Below are positions 8,946 through 17,536 of a DNA stretch of 64,000 nt, piece after piece. The position numbers and the translations under genes are program-made. The stretch comes from Oceanicaulis sp. HLUCCA04 (GTDB lineage: Bacteria > Pseudomonadota > Alphaproteobacteria > Caulobacterales > Maricaulaceae): positions 124,001 through 188,000 of the forward strand of contig LJSH01000001.1 of assembly GCA_001314625.1 (NCBI GenBank). Direction: 5' to 3'. Position 1 is the first letter of the stretch. Each line of letters opens with the position of its first letter. Under the pieces are notes generated by a model. It did no database searches and had not been told where the DNA came from. It saw only the letters and a list, made by a program, of their open reading frames with translations.

Positions 8946-9548
8946 GTGGAACGACTGACCGAGCTTGAGCATGAACCGGCCCGCGCACTGGCTGCGGAAT
9001 ATCTCCAGGAGGCAGACGTGCTGCTGGGCCGTCTGCCGCGCCGCGTTGCCCGCCACTACCGCCGCGAGGTGGAGCTGCGCGTGATCGAAGCCCTTAATGG
9101 CGGGCGCAATGCCAGCGCCGAAACCGTTTCGCGGGCGCTCGACCTTATTGGTCCGCCCGGACACTATCTTCCCTCTGAAATTGCCGGACAGGCCGCGCGC
9201 CTTGCCGCCCGCTCGCTCAATCCGCGCCGGGTGGTCGAGGCGTTGCGCTATGGCGCTATGTCAGGTGCCGGCACTGCCACCATCGTCAGCGTGCTCGGGC
9301 TGCTCTACGCGGCCGTCCTCTTCGCCATTGCCGCCGGAGCCGCGCGCCTGATCTCTCCGGATGCGGCGGGCATCTACCAGCTGGCCAACGGCGCGTATGT
9401 GCTGGGCATTGGGGGCAATTACCCCGATGCGCGCGATGTGTTGGGCGTGTTGTTCGTGCCGCTCAGCTGGGCTTTTGGCGCAGGGCTCTATACCGCGCTC
9501 ACTCAGCTCCTGCCGGTCTTCATCCGTGAGCGCCGGCGCGGACGCTAG
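8946..9548 (+). CDS. HAAS-like membrane protein of unknown function
   Basis: The 200-residue protein has an N-terminal helical region (about 1-90), with YLQEADVLLGRLPRRVARHYRREVELR (split: YLQEADVLLGRLP then RRVARHYRREVELR) resembling HAAS/DUF1700 signalling helices. Two or three hydrophobic membrane segments follow at about 105-125 and 155-180. The GTG start is preceded by a GGGGGAC stretch. In other bacteria such proteins pair with PadR-type regulators, but none is beside it. The family match is tentative. Confidence 0.6.
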   Translation: MERLTELEHEPARALAAEYLQEADVLLGRLPRRVARHYRREVELRVIEALNGGRNASAETVSRALDLIGPPGHYLPSEIAGQAARLAARSLNPRRVVEALRYGAMSGAGTATIVSVLGLLYAAVLFAIAAGAARLISPDAAGIYQLANGAYVLGIGGNYPDARDVLGVLFVPLSWAFGAGLYTALTQLLPVFIRERRRGR

Positions 9549-9579
9549 AGCCGCTCCAATTTGCTATTCATTTGAGAGA

Positions 9580-9905
9580 AGTGGGGGGCTTCTGTTGCCA
9601 GGCGCCCCCCGAACCCCGCCTGCGGCTTGCTAGAGCCGAGGACTTAAGATGCGAAATGATCGCACTGCTTACGCAGCGAGACGCACTTCTTCAGCAAAGT
9701 TGTCGTTGGCAACTTTAACAATGGGCTGATAACGGAGCCCATGCGGGTGAAAGCAACGTCTTTACCCATCCGTCGATCCTGATCGGCCCCATAATCACCG
9801 CCCAACGCAGCGGAAAAAGGGATTGGTGGAGCCGCCGGGAATCGCACCCGGGTCCGGTCTGGTTATTACACGCACGTTTATCACCATAGACCGCCAAAGC
9901 GGACA
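9580..9905 (-). ncRNA. ssrA: tmRNA, circularly permuted two-piece form
   Basis: tmRNA rescues stalled ribosomes and adds a proteolysis tag. On the minus strand the acceptor piece comes first (about 9905 to 9824) and ends in a T-arm CCGGG/CCCGG, the 3' acceptor strand CGGCTCC and ACCA. An intervening 33 bases (9823-9791) precede the coding piece, which begins GGGGCCG at 9790. GGGGCCG pairs with CGGCTCC in seven base pairs including the G3-U70 wobble required by alanyl-tRNA synthetase. The coding piece holds the D-loop-like GGATCGACGG, the tag frame and a 3' pseudoknot (9583-9622). This permuted order is typical of alphaproteobacteria. The outer ends are approximate. Confidence 0.93.
9669..9710 (-). 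other. tmRNA tag reading frame, ANDNFAEEVRLAA
   Basis: The resume codon GCC at 9710 starts a frame of 13 codons followed by TAA. With the alanine charged on tmRNA, the appended tag is A-ANDNFAEEVRLAA. The AANDNFAEE start contains the SspB-binding part, and the terminal LAA is the ClpX recognition signal, as in known alphaproteobacterial tags. Confidence 0.95.
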
Positions 9906-9911
9906 GGAGTG

Positions 9912-9940
9912 AATATAGGGCGTTTGGCCGTGTTATGAAA
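9912..9940 (-). promoter_or_regulatory. Probable ssrA promoter
   Basis: On the minus strand a -10 box TATATT (9917-9912) is preceded by 17 bases and a -35-like TTTCAT (9940-9935). Transcription would start near 9905, at the 5' end of the acceptor piece. The -35 match to TTGACA is weak. Confidence 0.5.
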
Positions 9941-9982
9941 GGGCATGACAAGCTTGCACATGTCCCGGTTCGATTTTTTCTT

Positions 9983-10022
9983 CATCCTGAGTAACCGCCA
10001 CATGGCGGCGTCTCGAAGGATG
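9983..10022. repeat. Palindromic intergenic repeat, CATCCT...AGGATG type
   Basis: A 40-base element has outer arms CATCCT/AGGATG and an inner hairpin CCGCC-acat-GGCGG. The sequence, with TCTCGAAGGATG, resembles short dispersed repeats common between genes in alphaproteobacteria. It lies between the ssrA promoter and the next gene and is unlikely to be coding. Confidence 0.6.
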
Positions 10023-10079
10023 GGCGGGGCAGAGCCTGAAACCCCGCCCGCCCGGGCGAGGCTGGCGCGCCGCCTCACG

Positions 10080-10766
10080 ATGAGGGCTTCAAACCCGGCT
10101 CCTGGCGCCTGCTTCCATGCCTTGCTGGCGGCCGCGATCCTCGCCCTGACGGCCTGCACACAGCATGCGCCGGTGGCATCGGCCCGTGCCGGTGACTGCC
10201 ATGTGATCGCGGTCAGTTCCAATGACTGGCACACGGGCTTTTACCTGCCCGCCAATGCCTTTCCGGCCGATGGCGCGCTACGCGCCGCCTTTCCCGATGC
10301 CCGCTGGTTTGCCATCGGCTGGGGTGATAAGTCGGCCTATGTGACGGGCACGAACCCGGTCAACGGCTTCGCGGCCATCGTCTGGCCCACCGCGTCCGTC
10401 CTGCATGTTGCCGCCCTTGGCCGCAATCCGCGCGAGGCATATGCGAGCGAATATCGGGATGTGGCACTATCGGGCGAGGGGCTGACAACGCTCATCACCG
10501 CCCTGGAGGCCGAACTGGCGCTGGATGGCCAGGGTGCGCCCCGATTTGTGGCCGAAGGACTGGATTCGCGCGGCAGCGCGTTTTTCGCCGCGCGCTCTTC
10601 CTATCATGCTTTCCAGACCTGCAATGTATGGGCTGCGGCGCGCCTTCGCGATGCGGGTCTCGATGTCGGCTGGACGGGCGGGCATTTACGGCCCTCCAGC
10701 CTTTTGAACCGGCTCGGGCGGACAGCGCCATCGGCGTGTCCGCCCGCCGCAGAGGGGCTCCGCTAG
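10080..10766 (+). CDS. DUF2459 family lipoprotein
   Basis: Starting at ATG 10080, the 228-residue protein has a hydrophobic leader ending in LTAC, a good lipobox, so it is probably a lipoprotein. The body carries DUF2459 hallmarks such as SSNDWHTGFYLP, WFAIGWGDKSAY and a late SYHAFQTCNVWAA with a conserved Cys-Asn. The family occurs near assorted envelope genes and has no assigned activity; the His/Cys/Asn residues hint at a cysteine hydrolase fold, but this is inference. The frame is open to 9945, but that part overlaps a palindromic repeat. Its stop shares the tetramer CTAG with the stop of the convergent gene. Confidence 0.75.
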   Translation: MRASNPAPGACFHALLAAAILALTACTQHAPVASARAGDCHVIAVSSNDWHTGFYLPANAFPADGALRAAFPDARWFAIGWGDKSAYVTGTNPVNGFAAIVWPTASVLHVAALGRNPREAYASEYRDVALSGEGLTTLITALEAELALDGQGAPRFVAEGLDSRGSAFFAARSSYHAFQTCNVWAAARLRDAGLDVGWTGGHLRPSSLLNRLGRTAPSACPPAAEGLR

Positions 10767-11143
10767 CTCAGCGGGCCGGTCATCAGGAAGGCGTTGAGCT
10801 TGTTGCCGTCGGGATCGCGGAAGTAGGCCGCGTAGAAATTGTCCCCGCGCGGTCCAGGCTTGCCTTCGCACGATCCGCCATGGGCCAGCGCAATGTCATA
10901 GAGCCGGTGGACCTGTTCCTTGTCCTTGGCTTCGAGCGCCACCATCACGCCATTGCCGACCGTCGCGGCCTGGCCGTCATGCGGCTTGGTCGCCGCTACG
11001 CCCGCCGGTCCGCCCGGCTTGCCCCAGGCCACGAAGGTGTCGAACTCCATCATGCGCGGCGTATCGAGTTCCTTCGCGATGGCGTCATAGAAGGCACACG
11101 CCTTTTCCAGGTCGTTCGTGCCGAGTGTCACATATCCGATCAT
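10763..11143 (-). CDS. VOC (glyoxalase/bleomycin-resistance fold) protein
   Basis: The 126-residue protein has the betaalphabetabetabeta modules of the vicinal-oxygen-chelate fold, opening MIGYVTLGTNDLEKACAFYD and closing with FRDPDGNKLNAF, where the terminal metal-ligand region sits. The ATG at 11143 has AGGGAA upstream and is preferred over an upstream in-frame start at 11203. Such single-domain proteins dimerise and may be isomerases, lyases or ligand binders. No substrate can be named. Confidence 0.85.
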   Translation of the reverse strand: MIGYVTLGTNDLEKACAFYDAIAKELDTPRMMEFDTFVAWGKPGGPAGVAATKPHDGQAATVGNGVMVALEAKDKEQVHRLYDIALAHGGSCEGKPGPRGDNFYAAYFRDPDGNKLNAFLMTGPLS

Positions 11144-11325
11144 TGAAATATTCCCTGTTTGTTCCAGTTTAGGCAAGTTGCCACCAGGCAGAGGGCGGGG
11201 CAAGCGGGAAGTGAGACCTTCCCGATTAAATCTTGTTCATAAGTGTCCGGGTCACCGCAGTTAGGGGCGGGCATTTGGTAGAGGAATCGGGCAGGCTGGC
11301 AGTCTAGCGCTTGGAAACGTATCTC

Positions 11326-12168
11326 ATGGCCCTTGCCGAACATCATCCCGCATTGAGTGACCGCCGCGGCATCGAGGCGGCCTATCTGGGTCTGCTGCGT
11401 GACGTGATGGAAAGCGGCACGCCGTCCGATGACCGCACCGGCGTGGGCACGCGCAGTGTGTTTGGCCGCCAGATACGCTGTGATATGGCCGACGGGTTTC
11501 CGCTCCTGACCACCAAGAAAGTGCATTTCCGCTCCATCGCCATTGAGCTGCTCTGGTTCATCAAGGGGATGACGAATGTAAAATGGTTGCAGGAGCGCGA
11601 CGTTACCATCTGGGATGAGTGGGCGGACGAGGAAGGCGAGCTTGGGCCTGTCTATGGCAAGCAGTGGCGGCGCTGGACGGCGCCTGACGGGCGCGAGATC
11701 GACCAGCTGGCGGATCTGGTGGCGCAGATAAAGTCCAACCCTGCCTCGCGCCGCCTCGTCCTGTCGGCATGGAACCCGGCCGATGTGCCCTCCATGGCGC
11801 TGCCGCCCTGTCACACCCTGTTCCAGTTTCATGTCGCCAATGGCCGTCTGTCTTTGCAGCTTTATCAACGCAGTGCGGATCTGTTTCTCGGCGTGCCGTT
11901 CAATATTGCCAGCTATGCGCTGCTGCTGGCGATGGTCGCGCAGGCGACGGGCCTGAAGCCCGGCGAGTTCGTCCACACCTTCGGTGACGCGCACATCTAT
12001 TCAAACCATGTCGAGCAGGTGGAGCGCCAGCTGGCCCGCGAGGCGCGCGCGCTGCCAACGCTCAAACTCAACCCCTCCGTCACCGATCTCTTCGCCTTCG
12101 AGTACGAGGATATCGAGATCATCGGCTATGACCCGCATCCGGGTATTTCCGCGCCGGTGGCGGTGTAG
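11326..12168 (+). CDS. thyA: Thymidylate synthase
   Basis: ThyA methylates dUMP to dTMP, turning methylene-tetrahydrofolate into dihydrofolate. The 280-residue protein has the N-terminal [11 protein letters not shown] phosphate-binding loop, the catalytic Cys162 in [11 protein letters not shown], and the typical C-terminal half [18 protein letters not shown]. It starts at ATG 11326 behind a GGAAA. The next gene, nine bases on, is folA, which recycles the dihydrofolate made here; the two form the classic thyA-folA operon. Confidence 0.97.
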   Translation: MALAEHHPALSDRRGIEAAYLGLLRDVMESGTPSDDRTGVGTRSVFGRQIRCDMADGFPLLTTKKVHFRSIAIELLWFIKGMTNVKWLQERDVTIWDEWADEEGELGPVYGKQWRRWTAPDGREIDQLADLVAQIKSNPASRRLVLSAWNPADVPSMALPPCHTLFQFHVANGRLSLQLYQRSADLFLGVPFNIASYALLLAMVAQATGLKPGEFVHTFGDAHIYSNHVEQVERQLAREARALPTLKLNPSVTDLFAFEYEDIEIIGYDPHPGISAPVAV

Positions 12169-12177
12169 AGCGGCGCG

Positions 12178-12690
12178 GTGAGGGACATCCCCCTTTCAAT
12201 CGTCGTCGCCGTTGCGAAGAACGGCGTGATCGGGCGCGAGAATGATCTGCCCTGGCGCATTCCGTCCGATCTGAAGAATTTCAAGGCGGTCACGCTGGGA
12301 AAGCCCATCATCATGGGCCGCAAGACCTGGGACAGCCTGCCGCGCAAGCCCTTGCCCGGAAGGGCCAATATCGTGGTGTCGCGCAAGCTGGGCACGCTGG
12401 ACGGCGCACAGGTGTTTTCCGACGCGGATGCGGCGGTCGCGGCGGCGTGCGAAATCGCGGCGAAGGACGGGGCGGCGGAGGTCTGCCTGATCGGCGGGGC
12501 CGCGCTCTACGAGGCTCTCCTGCCACGGACAGACCGCATCTACCTCACCGAAGTGGACCTTGAGCCGGAGGGGGATGCGCATTTTCCCATGCTCAACCCG
12601 GTCGAATGGCGCGAGGTCAGCGCGAAGGCCTTCGACCCTGCGCCCGGTGATGATGCCGCGTTTGTGGTGCGGGTGCTGGAGCGGGTGTGA
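12178..12690 (+). CDS. folA: Dihydrofolate reductase
   Basis: FolA reduces dihydrofolate to tetrahydrofolate with NADPH. The 170-residue protein shows IVVAVAKNGVIGRENDLPW with the substrate-contact region, the acidic residue in IPSDLKNFK, the cofactor motif MGRKTWDSLP, and a late IGGAALYEALL. Its GTG start lies nine bases after the thyA stop, so translation is probably coupled. Confidence 0.96.
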   Translation: MRDIPLSIVVAVAKNGVIGRENDLPWRIPSDLKNFKAVTLGKPIIMGRKTWDSLPRKPLPGRANIVVSRKLGTLDGAQVFSDADAAVAAACEIAAKDGAAEVCLIGGAALYEALLPRTDRIYLTEVDLEPEGDAHFPMLNPVEWREVSAKAFDPAPGDDAAFVVRVLERV

Positions 12691-12713
12691 CCGCGTGTCC
12701 ACTGCGTCGCGTG

Positions 12714-12732
12714 CCGGTTTGACTTGAACCGG
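12714..12732. promoter_or_regulatory. Small inverted repeat before hflK
   Basis: CCGGTT-N7-AACCGG forms a six-base-pair hairpin between folA and hflK. It might weakly terminate the folA transcript or be an operator for hflKC; neither can be decided from sequence. Confidence 0.3.
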
Positions 12733-12797
12733 AGGGCCGATCCGTCCACATATCAACGCAGCACGAGACGAATTCCCATTCCGTGACGAGGAAATAT

Positions 12798-13985
12798 ATG
12801 CCCTGGAACGATAATGCAGGCGGCAGCGGGGGGCCTTGGGGCTCTGGCGGCGGCGGACGGCGCGGCAATAACAATAACCAGAATCCGTGGGGACAAGGCC
12901 CCGGTGGCGGCCGGCGCGGCTCTGGCAATGGTCAGGGCGGCGGAGAGCCTGATCTGGAACAGTTCATTGCCAGTCTGCAGGCACGCCTGCGTGGCCTGTT
13001 TGGCGGTTCGGGCGGCGGCAAGGGCTCCAATGGTCCGGGCCTTGGCCTGATCGCTGCGGGCATTTTCTTTGTCTGGCTCGCCTGGCCGGGTTCGGCCTGG
13101 TATGTGGTTGGACCGCAGCAGGCGGGCGTCGTGCTTCGCTTTGGCGAATATGTCCGGACCACAGGCGCGGGCTTGCAGTTCAAGCTGCCGGTGCCGTTTG
13201 AAACGGTGCAGCTGCCTGAAGTGACCACTACCAACGAGGTCGCGGTCGGTTCGACGCAGCAAGAAGCGCTGATGCTGACGCGCGACGAGAACATCGTCGA
13301 GATTGACTTTGTCGTTCAGTGGCGTGTGGACCTGACCTACCCGGAGGGCGTGCGCGACTTCCTGTTCAATGTGCGTGATCCGGAAGGCACCGTGAAAGCG
13401 GTTGCCGAAAGCGCGATGCGCGAAGTGGTCGGGACCACCGAACTGCAGCCGATCATCACGCAAGGCCGCACCGAGGCGGCCCGGCGCGCGCGGCAGATCA
13501 TTCAGGACACGCTGACATCTTACAATTCCGGCATTCAGGTGCTCGAGGTCCAGCTTCGAGAAGCTTCGGCGCCTGCCAGCGTAATCGATGCTTTCCGCGA
13601 TGTGGATGCCGCCCGCCAGGACGCCGAACGCGCCGCCTTGCAGGCAACCGCCCACGCCAACCAGGTTGTTCCTGAAGCGCGCGGTACGGCGGTGCGCCTG
13701 CTGGAGGAATCGCGAGGGTACCGGGACAGCGTGATCGCAGAGGCCGAAGGTCAGGCATCGCGCTTCAACCAGATTTATGCGGAGTATCGTCTGGCACCGG
13801 AAGTCACACGGCGGCGCATCTTCCTTGAAACGATGGAGCAGGTTCTCGGACGCTCCGAGCTGATCATTCTCGATCAGGACGGCGCGGGCGGCGCGGTGCC
13901 ATACCTGCCCCTTGACCAGCTTGGCCGTGACCGCAGTCCTGCCCGTACCCAGTCGGGTTCGTCGTCCAGCACGGGAGGCCGCTAG
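12798..13985 (+). CDS. hflK: FtsH protease modulator HflK
   Basis: HflK with HflC forms a large membrane cage around FtsH and controls degradation of membrane proteins. The 395-residue protein begins MPWNDNAGGSGG, followed by a Gly/Asn/Arg-rich cytoplasmic tail. One membrane helix at about 80-100 leads to the SPFH/band-7 domain. Its C-terminal half is helical with many Ala/Glu repeats. ATG 12798 has GAGGAAA upstream. hflC follows one base after the stop. Confidence 0.95.
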   Translation: MPWNDNAGGSGGPWGSGGGGRRGNNNNQNPWGQGPGGGRRGSGNGQGGGEPDLEQFIASLQARLRGLFGGSGGGKGSNGPGLGLIAAGIFFVWLAWPGSAWYVVGPQQAGVVLRFGEYVRTTGAGLQFKLPVPFETVQLPEVTTTNEVAVGSTQQEALMLTRDENIVEIDFVVQWRVDLTYPEGVRDFLFNVRDPEGTVKAVAESAMREVVGTTELQPIITQGRTEAARRARQIIQDTLTSYNSGIQVLEVQLREASAPASVIDAFRDVDAARQDAERAALQATAHANQVVPEARGTAVRLLEESRGYRDSVIAEAEGQASRFNQIYAEYRLAPEVTRRRIFLETMEQVLGRSELIILDQDGAGGAVPYLPLDQLGRDRSPARTQSGSSSSTGGR

Positions 13986-13986
13986 T

Positions 13987-14880
13987 ATGCCCCGTTTTGC
14001 ATTGATCAGCCTTGGCGTCATTCTGGCCATCGCTGTGGTGGTGGGCCTGTCGGCTACCTACACCGTGTCGGAACGCGAGTCGGCTCTGGTACTGCGGCTG
14101 GGTAACCCGGTTGCGGTTATCAACGAGCCGGGCGATCTGGAACCGGGCCTGCACTTCAAGATACCCTTCGTTGATGATGTGCTTCATTTCGACAAGCGCA
14201 ATGTCGAGTTCAACATGGCGCCGGCCGAGATACTGGCGGCTGACCAGGAACGCCTGGTGGTGGATGCCTTCCTGCGCTACCGCATCGTCAATCCGCTGCG
14301 CGTCTATCAGACCGTGCGTGACGAGCGCGGCCTGCAGCAGCGCCTGTCGGCTATCATGGATGACTCGCTGCGTGGTGTGATCGCCTCGATCCCGTCGAGC
14401 GAGGTCATTTCCGGCCAGCGCGCCGAGGTGATGAACCGAATCCGTCTTGCCGCTGAAGCCCAGGTTGCCACGCAGGATATCGGTATCGAGGTGATTGACG
14501 TGCGCATCCTGCGCGCTGACCTGCCTCAGCAGATCACCGAGCGGGTGTTTGAGCGGATGCGCTCTGAACGTCAGCAGGAAGCGGCGCTGATCCGCGCGCA
14601 AGGCGAGGAGCGGGCCCGTCAGATCCGTGCCGAGGCCGATCGCGAAGCCACCGTTCTGCTGGCCAATGCCCGGTCTGAAGCTGAAACCATCCGCGGTGAC
14701 GGGGATGCCCAGCGTACGGCGATCTTTGCTGATGCCTACGGGCAGGATGCGGACTTCTTCGCCTTCTACCGTTCGATGCTGGCCTATGATCTGGCGCTGC
14801 GCGACAACACGCCGATCATCATCAGCCCGGATTCAGAGTTCTTCCGCTACTTTGAGAACCAGGCGGGCGAGCCCGACTAG
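13987..14880 (+). CDS. hflC: FtsH protease modulator HflC
   Basis: HflC is the partner of HflK in the periplasmic SPFH cage around FtsH. The 297-residue protein has an N-terminal signal anchor (about 4-24), then the band-7 domain beginning YTVSERESALVLRLG and a long Ala/Glu/Arg coiled coil (about 195-250). The late EFFRYFENQAG is typical of HflC. The gene is one base from hflK and is followed by the DUF2065 gene, the common alphaproteobacterial order. Confidence 0.96.
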   Translation: MPRFALISLGVILAIAVVVGLSATYTVSERESALVLRLGNPVAVINEPGDLEPGLHFKIPFVDDVLHFDKRNVEFNMAPAEILAADQERLVVDAFLRYRIVNPLRVYQTVRDERGLQQRLSAIMDDSLRGVIASIPSSEVISGQRAEVMNRIRLAAEAQVATQDIGIEVIDVRILRADLPQQITERVFERMRSERQQEAALIRAQGEERARQIRAEADREATVLLANARSEAETIRGDGDAQRTAIFADAYGQDADFFAFYRSMLAYDLALRDNTPIIISPDSEFFRYFENQAGEPD

Positions 14881-14897
14881 GTGTGACTATAGGGGCC

Positions 14898-15092
14898 ATG
14901 CTCGTCTGGATCCTCATCGGCGCCGGCCTTGTGCTGGTTGTTGAAGGGCTTCTCTACGCGCTGGCCCCGTCTCTCGCCCGGCAGATGGCCGAAGCCGCTG
15001 CCCGCGTGCCGCCCGGAGCGTTGAGGGTGGCTGGCCTTGCCGCCGTGGCGGCCGGTGTGCTGCTGGTGGCTCTGGCACGCGCCCTTGGCTGA
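14898..15092 (+). CDS. DUF2065 family small membrane protein
   Basis: The 64-residue protein starts MLVWILIGAGLVLVVEGLLYAL and has two membrane helices (about 2-20 and 43-62) linked by a short PSLARQMAEAAARVPPG loop. DUF2065 genes regularly sit between hflC and the Do protease in alphaproteobacteria and gammaproteobacteria, suggesting a small HflKC-associated part, but its role is unknown. An in-frame GTG at 14883 is an alternative start. Confidence 0.8.
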   Translation: MLVWILIGAGLVLVVEGLLYALAPSLARQMAEAAARVPPGALRVAGLAAVAAGVLLVALARALG

Positions 15093-15184
15093 GATCGGGT
15101 GTGTGGTGCAGGGTGTTGAGCGGCGCGCATCGCGTTAAGCTGCGTGTTGCCACCTGCTGAAACCTGCCTAACCCGGAGTCGTCC

Positions 15185-16591
15185 ATGCGTGTCCTTCTGG
15201 CTGCCCTTGTCGCCACACTCGCCGCTCTCGCGATGGCCTCTGCCAGTGCCGCCCAGCCCCGCGAGGGGTTTGGCGATCTGGCAGAAGAGCTCTCGCCTGC
15301 GGTGGTGAATATCTCGGCAGCCCAGCGCATGCGCAGTGATGACAATCTGCCGACCTTCCCGCCTGGATCACCGCTGGAGCGGTTCAACGATCTGCTCGGC
15401 GATAATCCGCGCGTGGCCAGCTCGCTGGGCTCCGGCTTTGTCATTGATGCGTCAGGTCTCGTGGTGACCAATAATCACGTCATCGAGGAAGCTGACGAGG
15501 TTGAAGTGGTCTTCACCGACGGGCGTACGCTGCCGGCCGACATTGTCGGTGTCGATCCGGCCACCGACCTCGCCGTGCTGCGCATCCGCGAGGGCAATGG
15601 GGACTTTCCGTTTGTGCGTTTTGGCGATTCCGACGCCACGCGGGTGGGCGACTGGGTGATCGCCATCGGCAATCCGTTCGGGCTTGGCGGCTCTCTCACT
15701 GCGGGTGTGATTTCCGCGCGCGGCCGCGAGATTGGCGGGCGGTATGATGATTATCTGCAAACGGATGTGGCGATTAATCGCGGCAATTCTGGCGGCCCGC
15801 TCTTTGACATGGACGGGCGTGTTGTCGGGGTCAATACGGCCATATTCTCCCCCACTGGCGCCAGTGTCGGGATCAGCTTTTCCATCCCGTCCAACATTGC
15901 CGAACCCATTGTCCGCCAGCTTGCCGAGTTCGGCGAGACGCGCCGTGGCTGGCTTGGCGTGAACGTGCAGGCTGTGACCGCCGATACCGCCGAGGCGCTG
16001 GGGCTTTCCAGTCCGCGCGGCGCGATTGTCAGCCGTGTTGATGCAGATGGCCCGGCCTATGCAGCCGGTGTCGAGCGCGGTGATTTGATTCTGGCGTTCA
16101 ACGGTGAGGCGGTGCCCGATGACCGCCGTCTGCCGCGCATGGTGGCCGATACGCCGATTGGCACGCGCGCCAGCCTTGATGTCCTGCGCCGTGGGGAGCC
16201 GCTTACGCTCGAAATCGAAGTGGCACGCCTTGACGAGCCCGATGCGGCGCCATCGCGCCCCGCCGGCACGCCAGACGACGCGCAGGCCCCATCGCCATCT
16301 TCGCGCACGCTGTTTGGCCTGACGCTGGCGCCGATTACGGACGCCCTGCGCCGGACCCACCGCCTCCACCCGGACGCACGCGGCCTCGTGGTGACGGCGG
16401 TCGAGCCAGGTTCTGATGCAGCTGGAAAGGTGCGTGTTGGTGACGTGGTCGAGGAGATCGCGTGGACGATTGTCGATAGCGTTGACGAGGCGCGCCAGAT
16501 CGCGCGCTCGGCAGCGGGTGAAACCGGCCGCCCGGTCCTGTTCAGCCTCAACCGCCAGGGCCAGTTTGTGCTGCAAAGCCTCAGGCCGTAA
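15185..16591 (+). CDS. Periplasmic Do/HtrA serine protease
   Basis: The 468-residue protein has a signal peptide (cleavage about residue 23), a trypsin-like domain with catalytic triad H98 (TNNHVIEE), D128 (DPATDLAVLR) and S202 (NRGNSGGPLFD), then two PDZ domains at about 250-345 and 375-465. Do-type proteases degrade or chaperone misfolded periplasmic proteins as trimers or larger cages. Its position behind hflKC fits a shared envelope quality-control operon. DegP, DegQ or MucD cannot be told apart here. Confidence 0.94.
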   Translation: MRVLLAALVATLAALAMASASAAQPREGFGDLAEELSPAVVNISAAQRMRSDDNLPTFPPGSPLERFNDLLGDNPRVASSLGSGFVIDASGLVVTNNHVIEEADEVEVVFTDGRTLPADIVGVDPATDLAVLRIREGNGDFPFVRFGDSDATRVGDWVIAIGNPFGLGGSLTAGVISARGREIGGRYDDYLQTDVAINRGNSGGPLFDMDGRVVGVNTAIFSPTGASVGISFSIPSNIAEPIVRQLAEFGETRRGWLGVNVQAVTADTAEALGLSSPRGAIVSRVDADGPAYAAGVERGDLILAFNGEAVPDDRRLPRMVADTPIGTRASLDVLRRGEPLTLEIEVARLDEPDAAPSRPAGTPDDAQAPSPSSRTLFGLTLAPITDALRRTHRLHPDARGLVVTAVEPGSDAAGKVRVGDVVEEIAWTIVDSVDEARQIARSAAGETGRPVLFSLNRQGQFVLQSLRP

Positions 16592-16606
16592 GGGCAATTT
16601 GACGCG

Positions 16607-17536
16607 ATGACACCGCCCTTCATCCTGATTGGCGGTCCGACGGCATCGGGCAAGACAGCGCTGTCAGTGGCACTGGCGCAGCGCATCGGCGCCGAGATCA
16701 TCAATGCCGACTCCATGCAGCTCTATAGCGGGCTCGAGATTCTTTCCGCCCGCCCGGACGAGGCTGAACGCGGCGGCGTCCCCCATCATCTCTTTGGCGT
16801 AGCCGACCCGTCTGAGCGCTGGTCTGCCGGACAGTGGGCCCGCGCGGCGCTCGATATCGCCGAGCCACTGCGCGCGCGTAGTGTGCCGGTGATTTTCGCC
16901 GGCGGTACGGGCCTCTACTTCAAAAGCCTGATAGACGGAATCGCGCCAGCGCCTGACATACCCGCCGATGTGCGCGCAAGCGTGGAAGCGCTATTGGCAA
17001 GGGGCACGGACGGCTTGCGCGCCGAAGCTGAACGCCTCGACCCGCAGGCCGCCAGTGCCATCAAGCCGGGTGACCGGCAGCGCCTTGTGCGTCTTGTCGA
17101 GCTGGTGCGCACGACGGGCCAGCCGCTGAGCGCTATTCATGCACAGACGCAGCCGCTTATCGCGCCTGGCAGCTGGGCGGGTTTCGCGTTGCGGCCTGAT
17201 CGTCAGGACCTGTATGCACGCATCGAGCAGCGCTTTGATACGATGATGGAGGCGGGCGCGCTCGACGAGGTGCGCGCGCTGCACACACAGGGGCTGAACC
17301 GCCAGCTTCCGGCGATGAAGGCGGTTGGGGTGCGGCCCTTGCTGGCCCATCTTGATGGAGAGATGAATCGCGAAGACGCGGTCATACAGGCGAAAACCGA
17401 CTCCCGGCGCTATGCAAAGCGCCAGTTTACGTGGTTCTCCAATCAACACGCCGACTGGACGCGGCTGGATGCGGCCTCGCCAGCGGACAATCTTGCCCGG
17501 ATCCTTGATAAATTTGAGAAAATGGACGCGCCATGA
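16607..17536 (+). CDS. miaA: tRNA dimethylallyltransferase
   Basis: MiaA adds a dimethylallyl group to A37 of tRNAs reading U-starting codons. The 309-residue protein has the P-loop GPTASGKT at 10-17, the conserved NADSMQLY stretch and the AGGTGLYFKSL motif of the family, and a C-terminal KRQFTWF. The start is 15 bases after the protease stop. The stop overlaps the start of the KARI-like gene by four bases. Confidence 0.96.
   Translation: MTPPFILIGGPTASGKTALSVALAQRIGAEIINADSMQLYSGLEILSARPDEAERGGVPHHLFGVADPSERWSAGQWARAALDIAEPLRARSVPVIFAGGTGLYFKSLIDGIAPAPDIPADVRASVEALLARGTDGLRAEAERLDPQAASAIKPGDRQRLVRLVELVRTTGQPLSAIHAQTQPLIAPGSWAGFALRPDRQDLYARIEQRFDTMMEAGALDEVRALHTQGLNRQLPAMKAVGVRPLLAHLDGEMNREDAVIQAKTDSRRYAKRQFTWFSNQHADWTRLDAASPADNLARILDKFEKMDAP

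Noticed and set aside
9644-10234. Several small minus-strand frames over ssrA
   Set aside because: They lie on the tmRNA and its promoter, including the tag region, and have no independent coding evidence.
12721-12765. Possible heat-shock (RpoH) promoter before hflK, CTTGAA ... CACATAT
   Set aside because: The spacing is too long and the -10 element matches poorly.
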